From: an uncultured Burkholderiales bacterium
Lineage (GTDB): Bacteria; Pseudomonadota; Gammaproteobacteria; Burkholderiales; Burkholderiaceae_C
Direction of reading: 5' to 3'
Assembly: GCA_903887325.1 (NCBI GenBank)
Contig: CAISPG010000125.1
Coordinates: 47,152-111,151 of the forward strand
Length of the DNA: 64,000 nt
In this document: positions 38,394-48,670 of the stretch, piece after piece
Numbering within the stretch: position 1 is the first letter of the stretch
Layout of the letters: every line of letters begins with the position of its first letter
Notes under the pieces: generated by a model
The model's database searches: none
Told to the model about the DNA's origin: nothing
Seen by the model: the letters and a program-made list of their open reading frames with translations, nothing else
Translations under genes and position numbers: made by a program

Positions 38394-39683
38394 TCATGGC
38401 GTCAAAGCCTTGGCAATCGTCAACTGCAATTTCTCGGAACTGCCGGGTGTCACCGGGCCGACGCTGGCACCAAAGTCACCCGCTTGCGGCATGGCGTTAC
38501 CGGTTTTGGAAATGCGTGCGCGCACCATCACCGACTTGACTTGCGAGAGTTTCATCTGCGGGTTCATGGCCAGGCTGTCATCCAGCACAAAGTCATAAGG
38601 CAGTTTGTCGACCGTGGTGCGAATGATGGCCAGCGGCATGCGCGGCCCCTCGGCGGCGTTGGCATAAATGAACACCGTGTCCTTGGGTGAAACTTGCGCC
38701 TCTAATTCGGGGCCCAAAACGACCCGCCCACTCAGACGCTCGGTACCGTCAGACTCGGGCTTGGCCATGGCACCGGCACTGGCCGGGGGATTGCCTGCCA
38801 CGGCGGGCGACAACGGCGGCAGACCCAAGCGCTCACGCGCTTTATCTATCGCTTCGGCCAGCGCCGGGCCGTCGGGCGATGTCGCAGGCAATAAGCCGCG
38901 CACTTTCTCCCAGTACACCAGCGCTTCCTTGAAGCGTCCTTCAGAATAAGCCGCGCTGCCCGCCAGCAACAAGGCGTTGCCGTTTTGCGGATCGGCCTTG
39001 AGCACGCTGTTGATGATGGCCCAGGCTTCGCCTTTGAAGCTGCCATTGTTCTTTTGCGCCAGCACCTCGGCGCGTTCAATCATCACATCGTCATTGCGTT
39101 CCAATGCCAGCGCTTTTTGCAAAGCCGCATCGGCTTGTTCATAACGCGCCAGCGCACGCTGTATGCGCCCGAGCATGACCCAGGCCTCGGCGTTTTTCGG
39201 TTCTTTTTCCAAGCGCTGGCTGAGTTGCTCGGCCATGGTTTCCAGTTTTTGCGGCGTGATTTGTTCTTCACCGTTGGCCTGAGCCAGTAAGGCAGGGTCC
39301 AGGGCAATCGGTGTGCCGACGTAAAAATAAATGACAAAGGCCAGCACCGGTATGGTCAGCGTCAACAAGCTGATCAAGAGTTTGATACGCACAGGTGCAG
39401 CCGGCGCCTGTGCTGTGGCTGCACCCGGCGCGTCTTCCATCAGGCGCTGCGTCAACTCTTGTTGCGACAGGTCAAAGCCTTGCTGGTCCAGGCTGCCTTG
39501 CGCCAGTTCACGCTCGAGTTCGGCGAGTTGCTCGCGGTAAACACTGACGTGCGACATCACGTGTTCGCGTTCACCCCCTTTTGTCGCTGCCCGCGCAGCA
39601 CGCAGCACAGACCAGGCAAGCACCAGCACCACCAGCAAAGACAAGGCCAGCGACAGCAGCAAAAAAAGTTGAGCGTTATTCAT
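38394..39683 (-). CDS. ccmI: Cytochrome c biogenesis protein CcmI (TPR)
   Basis: N-terminal TM, REQLAELERELAQGSLDQQGFDLSQQELTQRLMED, then TPR AEAWVMLGRIQRALARYEQADAALQKAL; last gene of ccm cluster. Confidence 0.9.
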   Translation of the reverse strand: MNNAQLFLLLSLALSLLVVLVLAWSVLRAARAATKGGEREHVMSHVSVYREQLAELERELAQGSLDQQGFDLSQQELTQRLMEDAPGAATAQAPAAPVRIKLLISLLTLTIPVLAFVIYFYVGTPIALDPALLAQANGEEQITPQKLETMAEQLSQRLEKEPKNAEAWVMLGRIQRALARYEQADAALQKALALERNDDVMIERAEVLAQKNNGSFKGEAWAIINSVLKADPQNGNALLLAGSAAYSEGRFKEALVYWEKVRGLLPATSPDGPALAEAIDKARERLGLPPLSPAVAGNPPASAGAMAKPESDGTERLSGRVVLGPELEAQVSPKDTVFIYANAAEGPRMPLAIIRTTVDKLPYDFVLDDSLAMNPQMKLSQVKSVMVRARISKTGNAMPQAGDFGASVGPVTPGSSEKLQLTIAKALTP

Positions 39684-40133
39684 TCAATCCTTGTGCGTTG
39701 CCGCTTCGTTCGATGCAGGGCGAGGGGAAGCATGTGCCTGACCCAAGGCGTTTTTGCGCAAGCGCATATAGCGCCACAAGCCCCAGACGGCTGCCAGCAG
39801 CATGAAAAACGGACCGAACCACAAGGGCCAGGTCAGCGGTTTGACCTGGGGCCGGTACAACACAAAGTCGCCATAACGCTCGACCAGATAGGTTTTGATC
39901 TGCGCATCGGATTTGTCTTCACGGATCAACTTGCGTACTTCGCGTCGCAGGTCTTCCGCCAACTCGGCATGCGACGATGCCAGCGATTCGTTTTGACACA
40001 CCAGGCAACGCAACTCCTCGGCAATGCTGACCAAACGCGCTTCCACTTTCGGGTCTTCTGCCATAGGCACGGCCTCGCCAGCCCACATTGCCGGTGCCCA
40101 CAGCAGCCAGCACAACAATAACTTCCACTTCAT
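39684..40133 (-). CDS. ccmH: Cytochrome c-type biogenesis protein CcmH
   Basis: SIAEELRCLVCQNESLASSHAELAEDLRREVRKLIREDKSDAQIKTYLVERYGDFVLYRP (LRCxxCQ motif). Confidence 0.95.
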   Translation of the reverse strand: MKWKLLLCWLLWAPAMWAGEAVPMAEDPKVEARLVSIAEELRCLVCQNESLASSHAELAEDLRREVRKLIREDKSDAQIKTYLVERYGDFVLYRPQVKPLTWPLWFGPFFMLLAAVWGLWRYMRLRKNALGQAHASPRPASNEAATHKD

Positions 40134-40714
40134 GAGGCTTCCAATGTCTGAATCAAGGGCAGCACGGTGTCGATCAGTATTTGCGGCGTCAACGGGCCGA
40201 CGCGCTTGTAACGGATGACGCCTTGCTTGTCTATGAGATAGGTTTCCGGCACGCCGTAGACACCGTAGTCAATGCCGACGCGGCCGTCCAGGTCCAGCAC
40301 CGACAAACTGTAAGGATCGCCCTGGCGCTGCAAAAAACGCAGGCTGCGTTCGCGCGCCATTTGCAATTTCTCGGCGTCTTTGAGCGGGCCGTTGGCCATG
40401 TCCTGCGGCTGTATTTCCTTGTAGCTCAAACCCACCACCGGAATGCGGCTGCTTTTGGCAAAGTCGACCAGCAAAGGATGTTCTTCGCGGCAGGCCACGC
40501 ACCAGGTGGCCCAGACATTGAACATCCAGACCTTGCCCTTCATGTCGGACGGGCTGAAGGGCTTGTCACCTACCAGCACCGGCAAACTGAAATCCGGCGC
40601 AGGCTTGCCCACCAGCGGCGACGGGATTTCGCGCGGGTCGCGCGTGAGGCCGACCGCCAGAAACACCACCAGCGCGGCAAACAAAGCCAGAGGAATAAGA
40701 AATTTTTTATTCAT
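40130..40714 (-). CDS. ccmG: Thiol:disulfide interchange protein CcmG/DsbE
   Basis: GKVWMFNVWATWCVACREEHPLLVDFAKSSRIPVVGLSYKE...GVYGVPETYLIDKQGVIRYKRVG. Confidence 0.95.
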   Translation of the reverse strand: MNKKFLIPLALFAALVVFLAVGLTRDPREIPSPLVGKPAPDFSLPVLVGDKPFSPSDMKGKVWMFNVWATWCVACREEHPLLVDFAKSSRIPVVGLSYKEIQPQDMANGPLKDAEKLQMARERSLRFLQRQGDPYSLSVLDLDGRVGIDYGVYGVPETYLIDKQGVIRYKRVGPLTPQILIDTVLPLIQTLEAS

Positions 40715-40719
40715 GGCGC

Positions 40720-42678
40720 TCAAGTCGTGGAAGACAAGGCTTCACCCGCGGTTTGCAATGGCGACACGGCCGCACGGCGATAACGACGGTCCAATGCAGC
40801 AAGCACACCACCGAACACCATCATCAACACACCGGCCCACAACCAAGGCACAAAAGGTTTGTAATAAACACGCATGCTCCAGCTGGGGGTGTCGCCCGGC
40901 ACCGGGTCGCCCAGAGAGACATACAAGTCGCGCAGAAAACCCGAGTCGATAGCGGCCTCGGTCATAGGCATGGCGCTGGAGAAGTAACGGCGTTTTTCCG
41001 GGTACAGCACTTCAATCACTTTGTCGTTTTTCAATACCTCGACATGGGCTTGCATGGCTTTGTAATTCGGGCCGTTCACGTCCACCATGTCGACCAGACG
41101 GAAGGTGTAGGGCGCAATGCTGACGGTGTCGCCCAAGCCCATGCGCACGTCGCGCTCAACCTCAAAAGATTTAACCCCTGTGATACCCAGCACCACCACC
41201 GCCATGCCGAAATGCGCGAGATGCATGCCCCAGAACGAGCCGCCGATGCGCCCGGGTTTGCGGATGCGCTCGACCACATGCTGCAAGCTGCCCAGCGCCA
41301 CCCACATGCCCAGAAACACACCCAGCGCCGTACCGGCAGACCATTCACCAAAAAGAAAAGGCAGGCCAATAGCCAGCAACAGAGCAGCCAAACCAATCCA
41401 GCGCAAACGCAACACCATGTCATTCAAGCGGGCTTTACGCCAATGCGACACTGTTCCCGGCACCAGCACAAACAACAAGGGCACCATGAGTGGTGCGAAC
41501 ACCAGATTGAAGTAAGGCGGGCCTACCGACAGCTTGCCCAGGTTCAGCGCGTCAATGATGAGAGGGTAAAGCGTACCCAAAAGAACCGCGCCGGTAGCCA
41601 CCACCAGCAACACGCTGTTGAGCAGCAAAAACGATTCGCGTGACACCAAGCCCATGCTGCCGCCCAAAGTGACCGCCGGTGCACGCCAGGCAAACAAGGT
41701 GAGCGAGGCACCGATGACCACGGCCAGAAAACACAGCACAAAAATACCGCGCGCCGGGTCAGTGGCGAAGGCATGCACCGAGGTGAGTACACCCGAGCGC
41801 ACCAGAAATGTTCCCAGCAACGACAGTGAAAAAGCAGCGATAGCCAGCAACACGGTCCAGGCTTTGAAGCTGCCGCGTTTTTCTGTGACCATGAGTGAAT
41901 GAATCAGCGCCGTGCCGACCAGCCAAGGCATGAGCGACGCGTTTTCCACCGGGTCCCAGAACCACCAACCGCCCCAACCCAGTTCGTAATAAGCCCACCA
42001 GGAACCCAAGCCGATACCAAAGGTGAGGAAGGACCAGGCGATCACCGTCCAGGGGCGCGACCAACGCGCCCATGCCGCATCCAAGCGACCAGAGATCAGC
42101 GCGGCAATGGCAAACGCAAAAGCCACGGACATGCCGACATAGCCCATGTACAACATGGGCGGGTGAATCACCAGACCCGGGTCTTGCAACAAGGGGTTGA
42201 GGTCGCGGCCATCGGCGGGTATAGGAAACAGGCGGTCAAACGGGTTGGAAGTGATCAAGATGAAAGCCATGAAACCCACAGCCACCAAACCCAGCACACC
42301 CAGCACACGCGCCACCATATTGAGCGGCAGGCTTTGCGAAAACAAGGCCACCGCCGCCGTCCAACCGGTGAGCATCAGCACCCACAGCAGCAACGAACCT
42401 TCATGCCCGCCCCACACGGCGGCAAACTGGTACGCCCGGGGCAACAAACGGTTGGAATGCTCGGCCACGTATTTGACTGAGAAATCATTGCTTAGAAAAG
42501 AAGCCGCCAGACAAGCAAACGACGACACCACCAACGCAAACTGCAACAAAGCCACCGGGCGCGCCAGCGACTGCCACACGGTGTTGCGCGTGGCCGCGCC
42601 CCACAAGGGCAAGACACCGAGCAACAATGCCATCACAGTGGCCAGCACCAACGCAAATTGTCCGAGTTCAGGAATCAT
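40720..42678 (-). CDS. ccmF: Heme lyase CcmF
   Basis: MIPELGQFALVLATVMALLLGVLPLWGA...WGGHEGSLLLWVLML...ELGWGGWWFWDPVENASLMPWL (WWD domain). Confidence 0.97.
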   Translation of the reverse strand: MIPELGQFALVLATVMALLLGVLPLWGAATRNTVWQSLARPVALLQFALVVSSFACLAASFLSNDFSVKYVAEHSNRLLPRAYQFAAVWGGHEGSLLLWVLMLTGWTAAVALFSQSLPLNMVARVLGVLGLVAVGFMAFILITSNPFDRLFPIPADGRDLNPLLQDPGLVIHPPMLYMGYVGMSVAFAFAIAALISGRLDAAWARWSRPWTVIAWSFLTFGIGLGSWWAYYELGWGGWWFWDPVENASLMPWLVGTALIHSLMVTEKRGSFKAWTVLLAIAAFSLSLLGTFLVRSGVLTSVHAFATDPARGIFVLCFLAVVIGASLTLFAWRAPAVTLGGSMGLVSRESFLLLNSVLLVVATGAVLLGTLYPLIIDALNLGKLSVGPPYFNLVFAPLMVPLLFVLVPGTVSHWRKARLNDMVLRLRWIGLAALLLAIGLPFLFGEWSAGTALGVFLGMWVALGSLQHVVERIRKPGRIGGSFWGMHLAHFGMAVVVLGITGVKSFEVERDVRMGLGDTVSIAPYTFRLVDMVDVNGPNYKAMQAHVEVLKNDKVIEVLYPEKRRYFSSAMPMTEAAIDSGFLRDLYVSLGDPVPGDTPSWSMRVYYKPFVPWLWAGVLMMVFGGVLAALDRRYRRAAVSPLQTAGEALSSTT

Positions 42679-42692
42679 TCAGAGGTTTGCTT

Positions 42693-43145
42693 TCAAGGTT
42701 TGACGGATTGGGCGGCGCGCGCCTGGGCCGCCTTGTCCAGCGCGTGCTGGGCTTCGGGCGGCATGTAATTTTCGTCGTGTTTGGCCAGCACCTCGCTGGC
42801 GGTCAACACGCCTTGTTCATCGAGTTTGCCTTGGGCGACCACGCCCTTGCCTTCTTTGAACAAATCGGGAAGCAAGCCACTGTAATGCACGGTCATGTCG
42901 TTCATGGTGTCGGTGACCACAAAGGACACATTGGTGCCATCGCGTTGCAAGCTGCCGGTCTTGACCATGCCGCCGATGCGAAAGGTTTTGTTACGCGGTG
43001 CTTCACCGTTGAGCACTTGGGTTGGTGTGAAGAAAAACACCAGGTTGCTGTTGAATGCGTTCAACACAAACGCTGCTGCCACACACAACACCAGCACGCC
43101 ACCAGCGATCAATGCAAAGCGTTTTTGACGCGGACTCCAACTCAT
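42693..43145 (-). CDS. ccmE: Heme chaperone CcmE
   Basis: [44 protein letters not shown]...[11 protein letters not shown]...[12 protein letters not shown] (HxxxY heme-binding motif). Confidence 0.96.
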   Translation of the reverse strand: MSWSPRQKRFALIAGGVLVLCVAAAFVLNAFNSNLVFFFTPTQVLNGEAPRNKTFRIGGMVKTGSLQRDGTNVSFVVTDTMNDMTVHYSGLLPDLFKEGKGVVAQGKLDEQGVLTASEVLAKHDENYMPPEAQHALDKAAQARAAQSVKP

Positions 43146-43312
43146 GCCGACTCCTGTGATTCGCTGCGTGCCAGCGCCAAGGCGTTGCGGTGCGCTTGTC
43201 TGGCCTGCCAGATTTCAAGCAGGATGAACAAGGCTGTCATGCCCATGCTGCCCCAGACATAGAGGCCATAGCCGCCCATCTCCCAAAACTGTGACCAGCT
43301 GTCCCATCTCAT
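43142..43312 (-). CDS. ccmD: Heme exporter protein CcmD (56 aa)
   Basis: Manual translation: [60 protein letters not shown]-type overlap with both ccmC and ccmE. Below the length cutoff of the ORF track. Confidence 0.9.
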   Translation of the reverse strand: MRWDSWSQFWEMGGYGLYVWGSMGMTALFILLEIWQARQAHRNALALARSESQESA

Positions 43313-44058
43313 GCTTTGGCTCCCGACACTTCAGGCAAGGCCTGTACCCATTCGGTATGGCGTTCGCGCTCAACGATGAGGCTGCGTACCCGATAACACA
43401 CGATGGCCAGGGTGTAGGCCCAAAACGACAAGGCCATGAGCAACATGCCCCACAGCATCAACTGCGCCATGCTCGGTGAACGTGTGAGCGACACAGACGC
43501 GCCCTGGTGCAAGGTGTTCCACCATTTGACCGAGAAATAAATAATAGGCACGTTGATGGCGCCGACGATGGCGATCAATGCTCCGGCGCGGTCGGCGCGG
43601 CGCACATCGTCAATCGCTGAGGTCAAGGCCATGTAACCGAGGTAGAGAAAAAACAAAATCAATTCAGAGGTGAGCCGTGCGTCCCAGACCCACCAGGCAC
43701 CCCACATGGGCTTGCCCCATAAGGCACCAGTCCACAAAGACAGAAAAGCAAACATGGCACCGGTGGGCGCGAGTGCGCGGGTCATCATGCCGGACAAGCG
43801 GGTGTTAAAAGTCAAACCCAGCACGCTCCAAAACGCCATGGCCAGATAAATCACCATCGACATCCAGGAGGCAGGTACGTGGACAAAAATAATGCGGTAG
43901 CCCTCGCCTTGTTGTGCATCGGTAGGTGCCAGCGCAAAACCTATCCATAAACCGGCCACACCCAAAACCGCAGCCAGCGCCGCCAGCCATGGCCACAGCC
44001 GCGCCGCCAAGGCATAAAAGGTTTGCGGTGCAGCGTAATAAAACCAGCGAATAGCCAT
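43309..44058 (-). CDS. ccmC: Heme exporter protein CcmC
   Basis: MAIRWFYYAAPQTFYALAARLWPWLAAL...IIFVHVPASWMSMVIYLAMA...MWGAWWVWDARLTSELILFFLYLGYMAL. Confidence 0.96.
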   Translation of the reverse strand: MAIRWFYYAAPQTFYALAARLWPWLAALAAVLGVAGLWIGFALAPTDAQQGEGYRIIFVHVPASWMSMVIYLAMAFWSVLGLTFNTRLSGMMTRALAPTGAMFAFLSLWTGALWGKPMWGAWWVWDARLTSELILFFLYLGYMALTSAIDDVRRADRAGALIAIVGAINVPIIYFSVKWWNTLHQGASVSLTRSPSMAQLMLWGMLLMALSFWAYTLAIVCYRVRSLIVERERHTEWVQALPEVSGAKA

Positions 44059-44062
44059 TGAT

Positions 44063-44728
44063 TCATTCCAAGGCGATGCGCAAACCTGCACTGCAAGCCC
44101 AAGGGCTGAAAAACAGTGCAGGCAGCAACATGGCCAGCAAAATCGACACATGGGCTTGCGCACCCACACCAGATTCAAGCGCTTGCACCGCTCCAGCACC
44201 AAACACCAGCACCGGCACAAACAAGGGCAACACCAGCAGGGAGATCAACATCCCGCCACCGCGCACACCCAGCGTGAGTGCCGCGCCAATGGCACCGACA
44301 CAAGACAACACGGGCGTACCTAGTAACAAGGAGAGTGAAAGCATGAACAGCGCGTCAGCGCTTAAATCGAACTGCAAACCCAAAACAGGTGCCAATATTA
44401 CCAAGGGCACCCCGCACAACAGCCAATGCGCGGTGATTTTCCCGAGCACCATAAGGCCTAAGGAATTCGGGGACAACAGCATGTGTTCCAAACTGCCATC
44501 ACGGTAATCGGCTTCAAACAGGCGCGGCAAGCCCAGCATGGTGGCCAACAAAGCACCCACCCACAACACGCCGGGACCGATTTGGCGCAACATGGCAGGC
44601 TCAGGCCCGATGGCCAGCGGAAACAAAGTGGCCACCACCGCAAAGAAAAACACGCTGTTCAATACCTCGGCTTTGCGGCGCATGGCCAGGCGCAGGTCGC
44701 GCTTCACCACGGTGAAAAAAATATTCAT
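44063..44728 (-). CDS. ccmB: Heme exporter protein CcmB
   Basis: VVKRDLRLAMRRKAEVLNSVFFFAVVATLFPLAIGPEPAMLRQIGPGVLWVGALLATMLGLPRLFEADYRDGSLEHMLLSP. Confidence 0.95.
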   Translation of the reverse strand: MNIFFTVVKRDLRLAMRRKAEVLNSVFFFAVVATLFPLAIGPEPAMLRQIGPGVLWVGALLATMLGLPRLFEADYRDGSLEHMLLSPNSLGLMVLGKITAHWLLCGVPLVILAPVLGLQFDLSADALFMLSLSLLLGTPVLSCVGAIGAALTLGVRGGGMLISLLVLPLFVPVLVFGAGAVQALESGVGAQAHVSILLAMLLPALFFSPWACSAGLRIALE

Positions 44729-45351
44729 GGCTGCAAACTCAATATCTGCACCCGGCCATCCAAGTCCAGCGGCTGGTGACTGGTGAACAACAGCATGCCG
44801 CCTAGGGTCAGGTGAGTTTGCAGCAATTCGGTCAAGGCCTGTTGTGCGCCGGTGTCCAATGCCACCAAAGGCTCATCCAACAGCCATAAACGCGCGGTGG
44901 ACACCTGCAAACGCGCCAGCGCGACGCGGCGTTTTTGCCCTTGCGACAAGACGCGCAATGGCAAATGCATGCGTGAAGATAAACCTTGTGCTGTCAATGC
45001 CTTGACCGCTGTGGTGGTGTCCAAGGGCTGACCCGCAATCGCCGCAGCGGTTTGTAAATTTTCCAAGGCGCTGAGTTCATCTTTCAAACCCAGCGCATGG
45101 CCCAAATAAAACACCTGCTGCATAAAAGCATGCCGGGCTTGTGGCAGCGGCTGACCGCCCCAACTGAGTTGACCTTGCGACAACGGCGACAAGCCGCACA
45201 GTGCCCGCAACAAACTGGTTTTGCCAGCCCCGTTGTCACCTTGCAAATGCATGGCCTGGCCCGGCTGTACAGCAAAACTCACAGGCGCAAACAACTGACG
45301 GCCACCGCGCTCGCAGCTGGCGTTCACCACTTGCAAGCCGCTGGTATTCAT
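44725..45351 (-). CDS. ccmA: Heme exporter ATP-binding protein CcmA
   Basis: MNTSGLQVVNASCERGGRQLFAPVSFAVQPGQAMHLQGDNGAGKTSLLRALCGLSPLSQGQLSWGG...LSQGQKRRVALARLQVSTARLWLLDEPLVALD. Confidence 0.95.
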   Translation of the reverse strand: MNTSGLQVVNASCERGGRQLFAPVSFAVQPGQAMHLQGDNGAGKTSLLRALCGLSPLSQGQLSWGGQPLPQARHAFMQQVFYLGHALGLKDELSALENLQTAAAIAGQPLDTTTAVKALTAQGLSSRMHLPLRVLSQGQKRRVALARLQVSTARLWLLDEPLVALDTGAQQALTELLQTHLTLGGMLLFTSHQPLDLDGRVQILSLQP

Positions 45352-46271
45352 AACAGGTAACTGCCCGCCAACTGTTTGACCACGCCGCCGGTGGCCATTT
45401 TGAAACGCGCAATGCCAGCGCTGCGCTGGGTGTTGACGCCACCCAGGTCCAAGCTGCGCACGCCGCGTTCGCGCAATTCTTCGATGGCACGCCACAACAT
45501 CAGGTTGTGCGCATGCAAATCTCGTCCAGCATCTGAGGTCCAACCCACTTGGTAGGTGGCAGCTTCACCATGAATCAAAAACATCATGCCGGCCACGCGG
45601 TCACGGCCAACATCGGCACGCAAAGACAAGAGATTGCGCGACGGCTGTTTGCGCGATTCGGCATAACGCTCGAACCAGACCAAGGGCAAACCTTCCAAGC
45701 CGCGATCCACACGTTGCTGCATTTCCGCATCCAACAACCAGCGGTATTGGCCGGGGTTGGTGCCCATGCGTTGCACATTCAACTCAGACTTTTCCGCGCC
45801 GCCCAAGCGGTGCCGCCAGCGCTTGTCGAGTTGTGCGCGCAATGCATCCATGGGTTTGTCAATGTCCAGCATCACCGTGCTGTAACCGGACATCACGCGC
45901 CTGACATAAGGCAGACCGATATGGGCATCCAGCGGTTCATTCGGTGTCACCATCATGAAGCGCAAACCACGCAAGGGCAATGTCTGACGCATGAGTGCGT
46001 ATGCAGCGGCTTTGTCGGTTGCACTCAGGTCTTGCAGCCACAAAGGGCCGCGTGTGCAAATGGCCAATGACAGGTATTTGGCAAATTGACGCACGATGAA
46101 TTGGGCTTGCGCGACTTGCACGCCATCGGCCTCTACCCTGGCACGCAACACCCGCGCACCCAGTGACACCAAGGTCGAACCATAAGCCCAGTCCTGCTGC
46201 AAGGGCGCGGCGGCAGCGGCATGCGCCTGGTCCCAGGCGACCATGTCTTGCGTGCCCCAGTTGACCTTCAT
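45348..46271 (-). CDS. FemAB/GNAT-like (Acetyltransf_6-type) transferase
   Basis: KVNWGTQDMVAWDQAHAAA...LQQDWAYGSTLVSLG...FLIHGEAATYQVGWTSDAGRDLHAHNLMLWRAIEELRERGVRSLDLGGVNTQRSAGIARFKMATGG. Stop overlaps ccmA start (ATGA). Confidence 0.82.
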   Translation of the reverse strand: MKVNWGTQDMVAWDQAHAAAAAPLQQDWAYGSTLVSLGARVLRARVEADGVQVAQAQFIVRQFAKYLSLAICTRGPLWLQDLSATDKAAAYALMRQTLPLRGLRFMMVTPNEPLDAHIGLPYVRRVMSGYSTVMLDIDKPMDALRAQLDKRWRHRLGGAEKSELNVQRMGTNPGQYRWLLDAEMQQRVDRGLEGLPLVWFERYAESRKQPSRNLLSLRADVGRDRVAGMMFLIHGEAATYQVGWTSDAGRDLHAHNLMLWRAIEELRERGVRSLDLGGVNTQRSAGIARFKMATGGVVKQLAGSYLL

Positions 46272-46303
46272 GCGGCCAGCCTTGTTTTGGTTACCATGCA
46301 GCC

Positions 46304-46501
46304 ATGTGGAAAAAAATATTGACGCGCCACCCGGTGCAAACCGTGATGGGCCACCGGATTCCCGAACCGCGACTGACATGGATGGCGGTGCTGTGGGCGC
46401 TGGTGTATTTGGGTTTGCCACTGCTGGCCATAGGCATGCTGATTGACGGCTTGATACAACTGGCCACCGGTGTGTGTACCGGTCTGTGGTGTTACTTCTG
46501 A
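46304..46501 (+). CDS. Small predicted membrane protein (65 aa)
   Basis: MWKKILTRHPVQTVMGHRIPEPRLTWMAVLWALVYLGLPLLAIGMLIDGLIQLATGVCTGLWCYF; hydrophobic core; no clear family recognised, starts 32 nt from the divergent FemAB-like gene. Confidence 0.4.
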   Translation: MWKKILTRHPVQTVMGHRIPEPRLTWMAVLWALVYLGLPLLAIGMLIDGLIQLATGVCTGLWCYF

Positions 46502-46640
46502 AACAGTGACATTCATGGTTTGGGCATCTTAGCGATTGGCGGTGACACCATGTCGATCAAAGGTGAAGTCGGATAAACAGTGACAGCGCCTGGGCTCAAG
46601 CAACATTCAGGCAAACGCAGACCAAGCAGCCAACTTGCTT

Positions 46641-48011
46641 TCAGGCGCGACGCAAGCGCATTTCTGCGGCTCTGGCATGGGCTTGCAATCCTTCGCCGTG
46701 CGCCAAGACCGAAGCCGTCTGACCCAGCGTCTGCGCCCCGGCCTCGGACACTTCAATCAAGCTGCTGCGTTTTTGAAAATCGTACACACCCAGTGGTGAA
46801 GAAAAACGCGCCGTACCCGAGGTGGGCAACACATGGTTGGGCCCGGCGCAATAGTCGCCCAGGCTTTCGCTGGTGAACGCGCCCAGAAAAATCGCGCCTG
46901 CGTGGATGAGCAAAGGTTCCCAGGTATGCGGCTCGCTGCTGCTCACCTCTAAATGTTCAGGCGCGATGCGGTTGCTGATGTCGCAAGCCTCTTGCATGCT
47001 GCGCGTGTGTATCAGAGCGCCGCGTCCGTTCAAAGATGCTGCAATGATGTCGCGCCGTGGCATCTCGGGCAGCAGTTTGTCGATGGACGCTTGCACCGCG
47101 TCTATGTAAGCCGCGTCCGGGCACAACAAAATGCTTTGTGCCAGCTCGTCATGCTCGGCCTGGCTGAACAAGTCCATGGCCACCCAATCGGGCGGCGTGC
47201 TGCCGTCGGCCAGCACCAAAATTTCTGAGGGCCCGGCGATCATGTCAATGCCGACCGTGCCGAACACGCGCCGCTTGGCCGCTGCCACATAGGCATTGCC
47301 CGGGCCGGTGATTTTGTCGACGCGCGGCACGGTGGCGGTGCCGTAGGCCATGGCGGCCACTGCTTGTGCGCCGCCGATGGTGAAGGCGCGGCTGACACCA
47401 GCCACATAAGCTGCGGCCAAGACCAATTCGTTGCGCTCGCCACGCGTGGCGGTCGTGCCGCTGCCCGCAGCGCCGCCGGTGGCGACGCTGCCGCGCACCG
47501 GAGTCGGCACCACCATGATGATCTCGCCCACGCCGGCCACATGCGCGGGAATCGCGTTCATGAGCAAGCTGGACGGATACGCCGCTTTGCCGCCGGGCAC
47601 GTAAATACCGGCGCGGTCTAAAGGCGTGACTTTTTGGCCGAGCAATGTGCCGTCTGCATCGCGGTATTGCCAGCTTTCGCCGCAGGCTTTTTTCTGCGCT
47701 TCGTGGTAGCTGCGAATGCGAGCCGCCGCGTCTTGCAAGGCGCGTTTTTGCGCTTCGGGCAAGCCATCGAAGGCGGCTTTGAAATCGGCTTGCTGCAATT
47801 CCAAATCCGCCATGCTCGCGGCTTGCAAACCGTCAAAGCGTGCGGTGTAGTCCAACACCGCTGCATCGCCGCGTTGTTTCACATCAGCCAATATGTCAGC
47901 GACACGTTGTTCAATGGCCGCATCTGTGTCAGCCGACCAATGCAGACGCTGTTGAAACAAGCTCTCGAAATCGGCTTGTGCGGTGCTCAGGCGTAAAGGA
48001 CGTGCGTTCAT
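46641..48011 (-). CDS. hisD: Histidinol dehydrogenase
   Basis: [44 protein letters not shown]...[39 protein letters not shown]...[26 protein letters not shown]. Confidence 0.96.
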   Translation of the reverse strand: MNARPLRLSTAQADFESLFQQRLHWSADTDAAIEQRVADILADVKQRGDAAVLDYTARFDGLQAASMADLELQQADFKAAFDGLPEAQKRALQDAAARIRSYHEAQKKACGESWQYRDADGTLLGQKVTPLDRAGIYVPGGKAAYPSSLLMNAIPAHVAGVGEIIMVVPTPVRGSVATGGAAGSGTTATRGERNELVLAAAYVAGVSRAFTIGGAQAVAAMAYGTATVPRVDKITGPGNAYVAAAKRRVFGTVGIDMIAGPSEILVLADGSTPPDWVAMDLFSQAEHDELAQSILLCPDAAYIDAVQASIDKLLPEMPRRDIIAASLNGRGALIHTRSMQEACDISNRIAPEHLEVSSSEPHTWEPLLIHAGAIFLGAFTSESLGDYCAGPNHVLPTSGTARFSSPLGVYDFQKRSSLIEVSEAGAQTLGQTASVLAHGEGLQAHARAAEMRLRRA

Positions 48012-48016
48012 CAGCT

Positions 48017-48670
48017 TTAGGCCTTGGCGCGTGCCGCGGTGGCGCGGTCAAAGGTGTCTATCAATTGGCGGATGGCGGTGGTTTTGAGTTTCAGCGAGGC
48101 TTGGTTCACCACCAAACGCGAGCTGATGTCCATGATGCGCTCAACTTCAATCAAGTGGTTGGCCTTGAGCGTGCTGCCGGTAGACACCAGATCGACGATG
48201 GCATCTGCCATGCCGGTGAGTGGTGCCAATTCCATACTGCCGTACAGCTTTACCAAATCCACATGCACGCCTTTGGTGGCGAAAAAGTCGCGGGCAATCG
48301 CCACGTACTTGGTGGCCACGCGCAAACGTGCGCCTTGTTTGACAGCAGCGGCGTAATCGAAGCCTTGCGGCACGGCCACGCTCATGCGGCAACGCGCAAT
48401 TTGCAAATCCAAAGGTTGGTACAAACCGGCGCTGCCGTGTTCTATCAAGGTGTCTAAACCGGCGACACCCATGTCAGCGCCGCCGTATTCCACGTAAGTG
48501 GGCACGTCAGATGCACGCACCAGCACCACGCGCAATTGTTCGTTGTTGGTCGGCAATATCAGCTTGCGCGATTTTTCCGGGTCTTCCAACACGGTGATGC
48601 CTGCGGCCTGCAACAAGGGCAGGGTTTCGTCGAATATGCGTCCTTTGGACAGCGCCAGCGTGATGCTCAT
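48017..48670 (-). CDS. hisG: ATP phosphoribosyltransferase (short form)
   Basis: [79 protein letters not shown]...[18 protein letters not shown]. Confidence 0.96.
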   Translation of the reverse strand: MSITLALSKGRIFDETLPLLQAAGITVLEDPEKSRKLILPTNNEQLRVVLVRASDVPTYVEYGGADMGVAGLDTLIEHGSAGLYQPLDLQIARCRMSVAVPQGFDYAAAVKQGARLRVATKYVAIARDFFATKGVHVDLVKLYGSMELAPLTGMADAIVDLVSTGSTLKANHLIEVERIMDISSRLVVNQASLKLKTTAIRQLIDTFDRATAARAKA

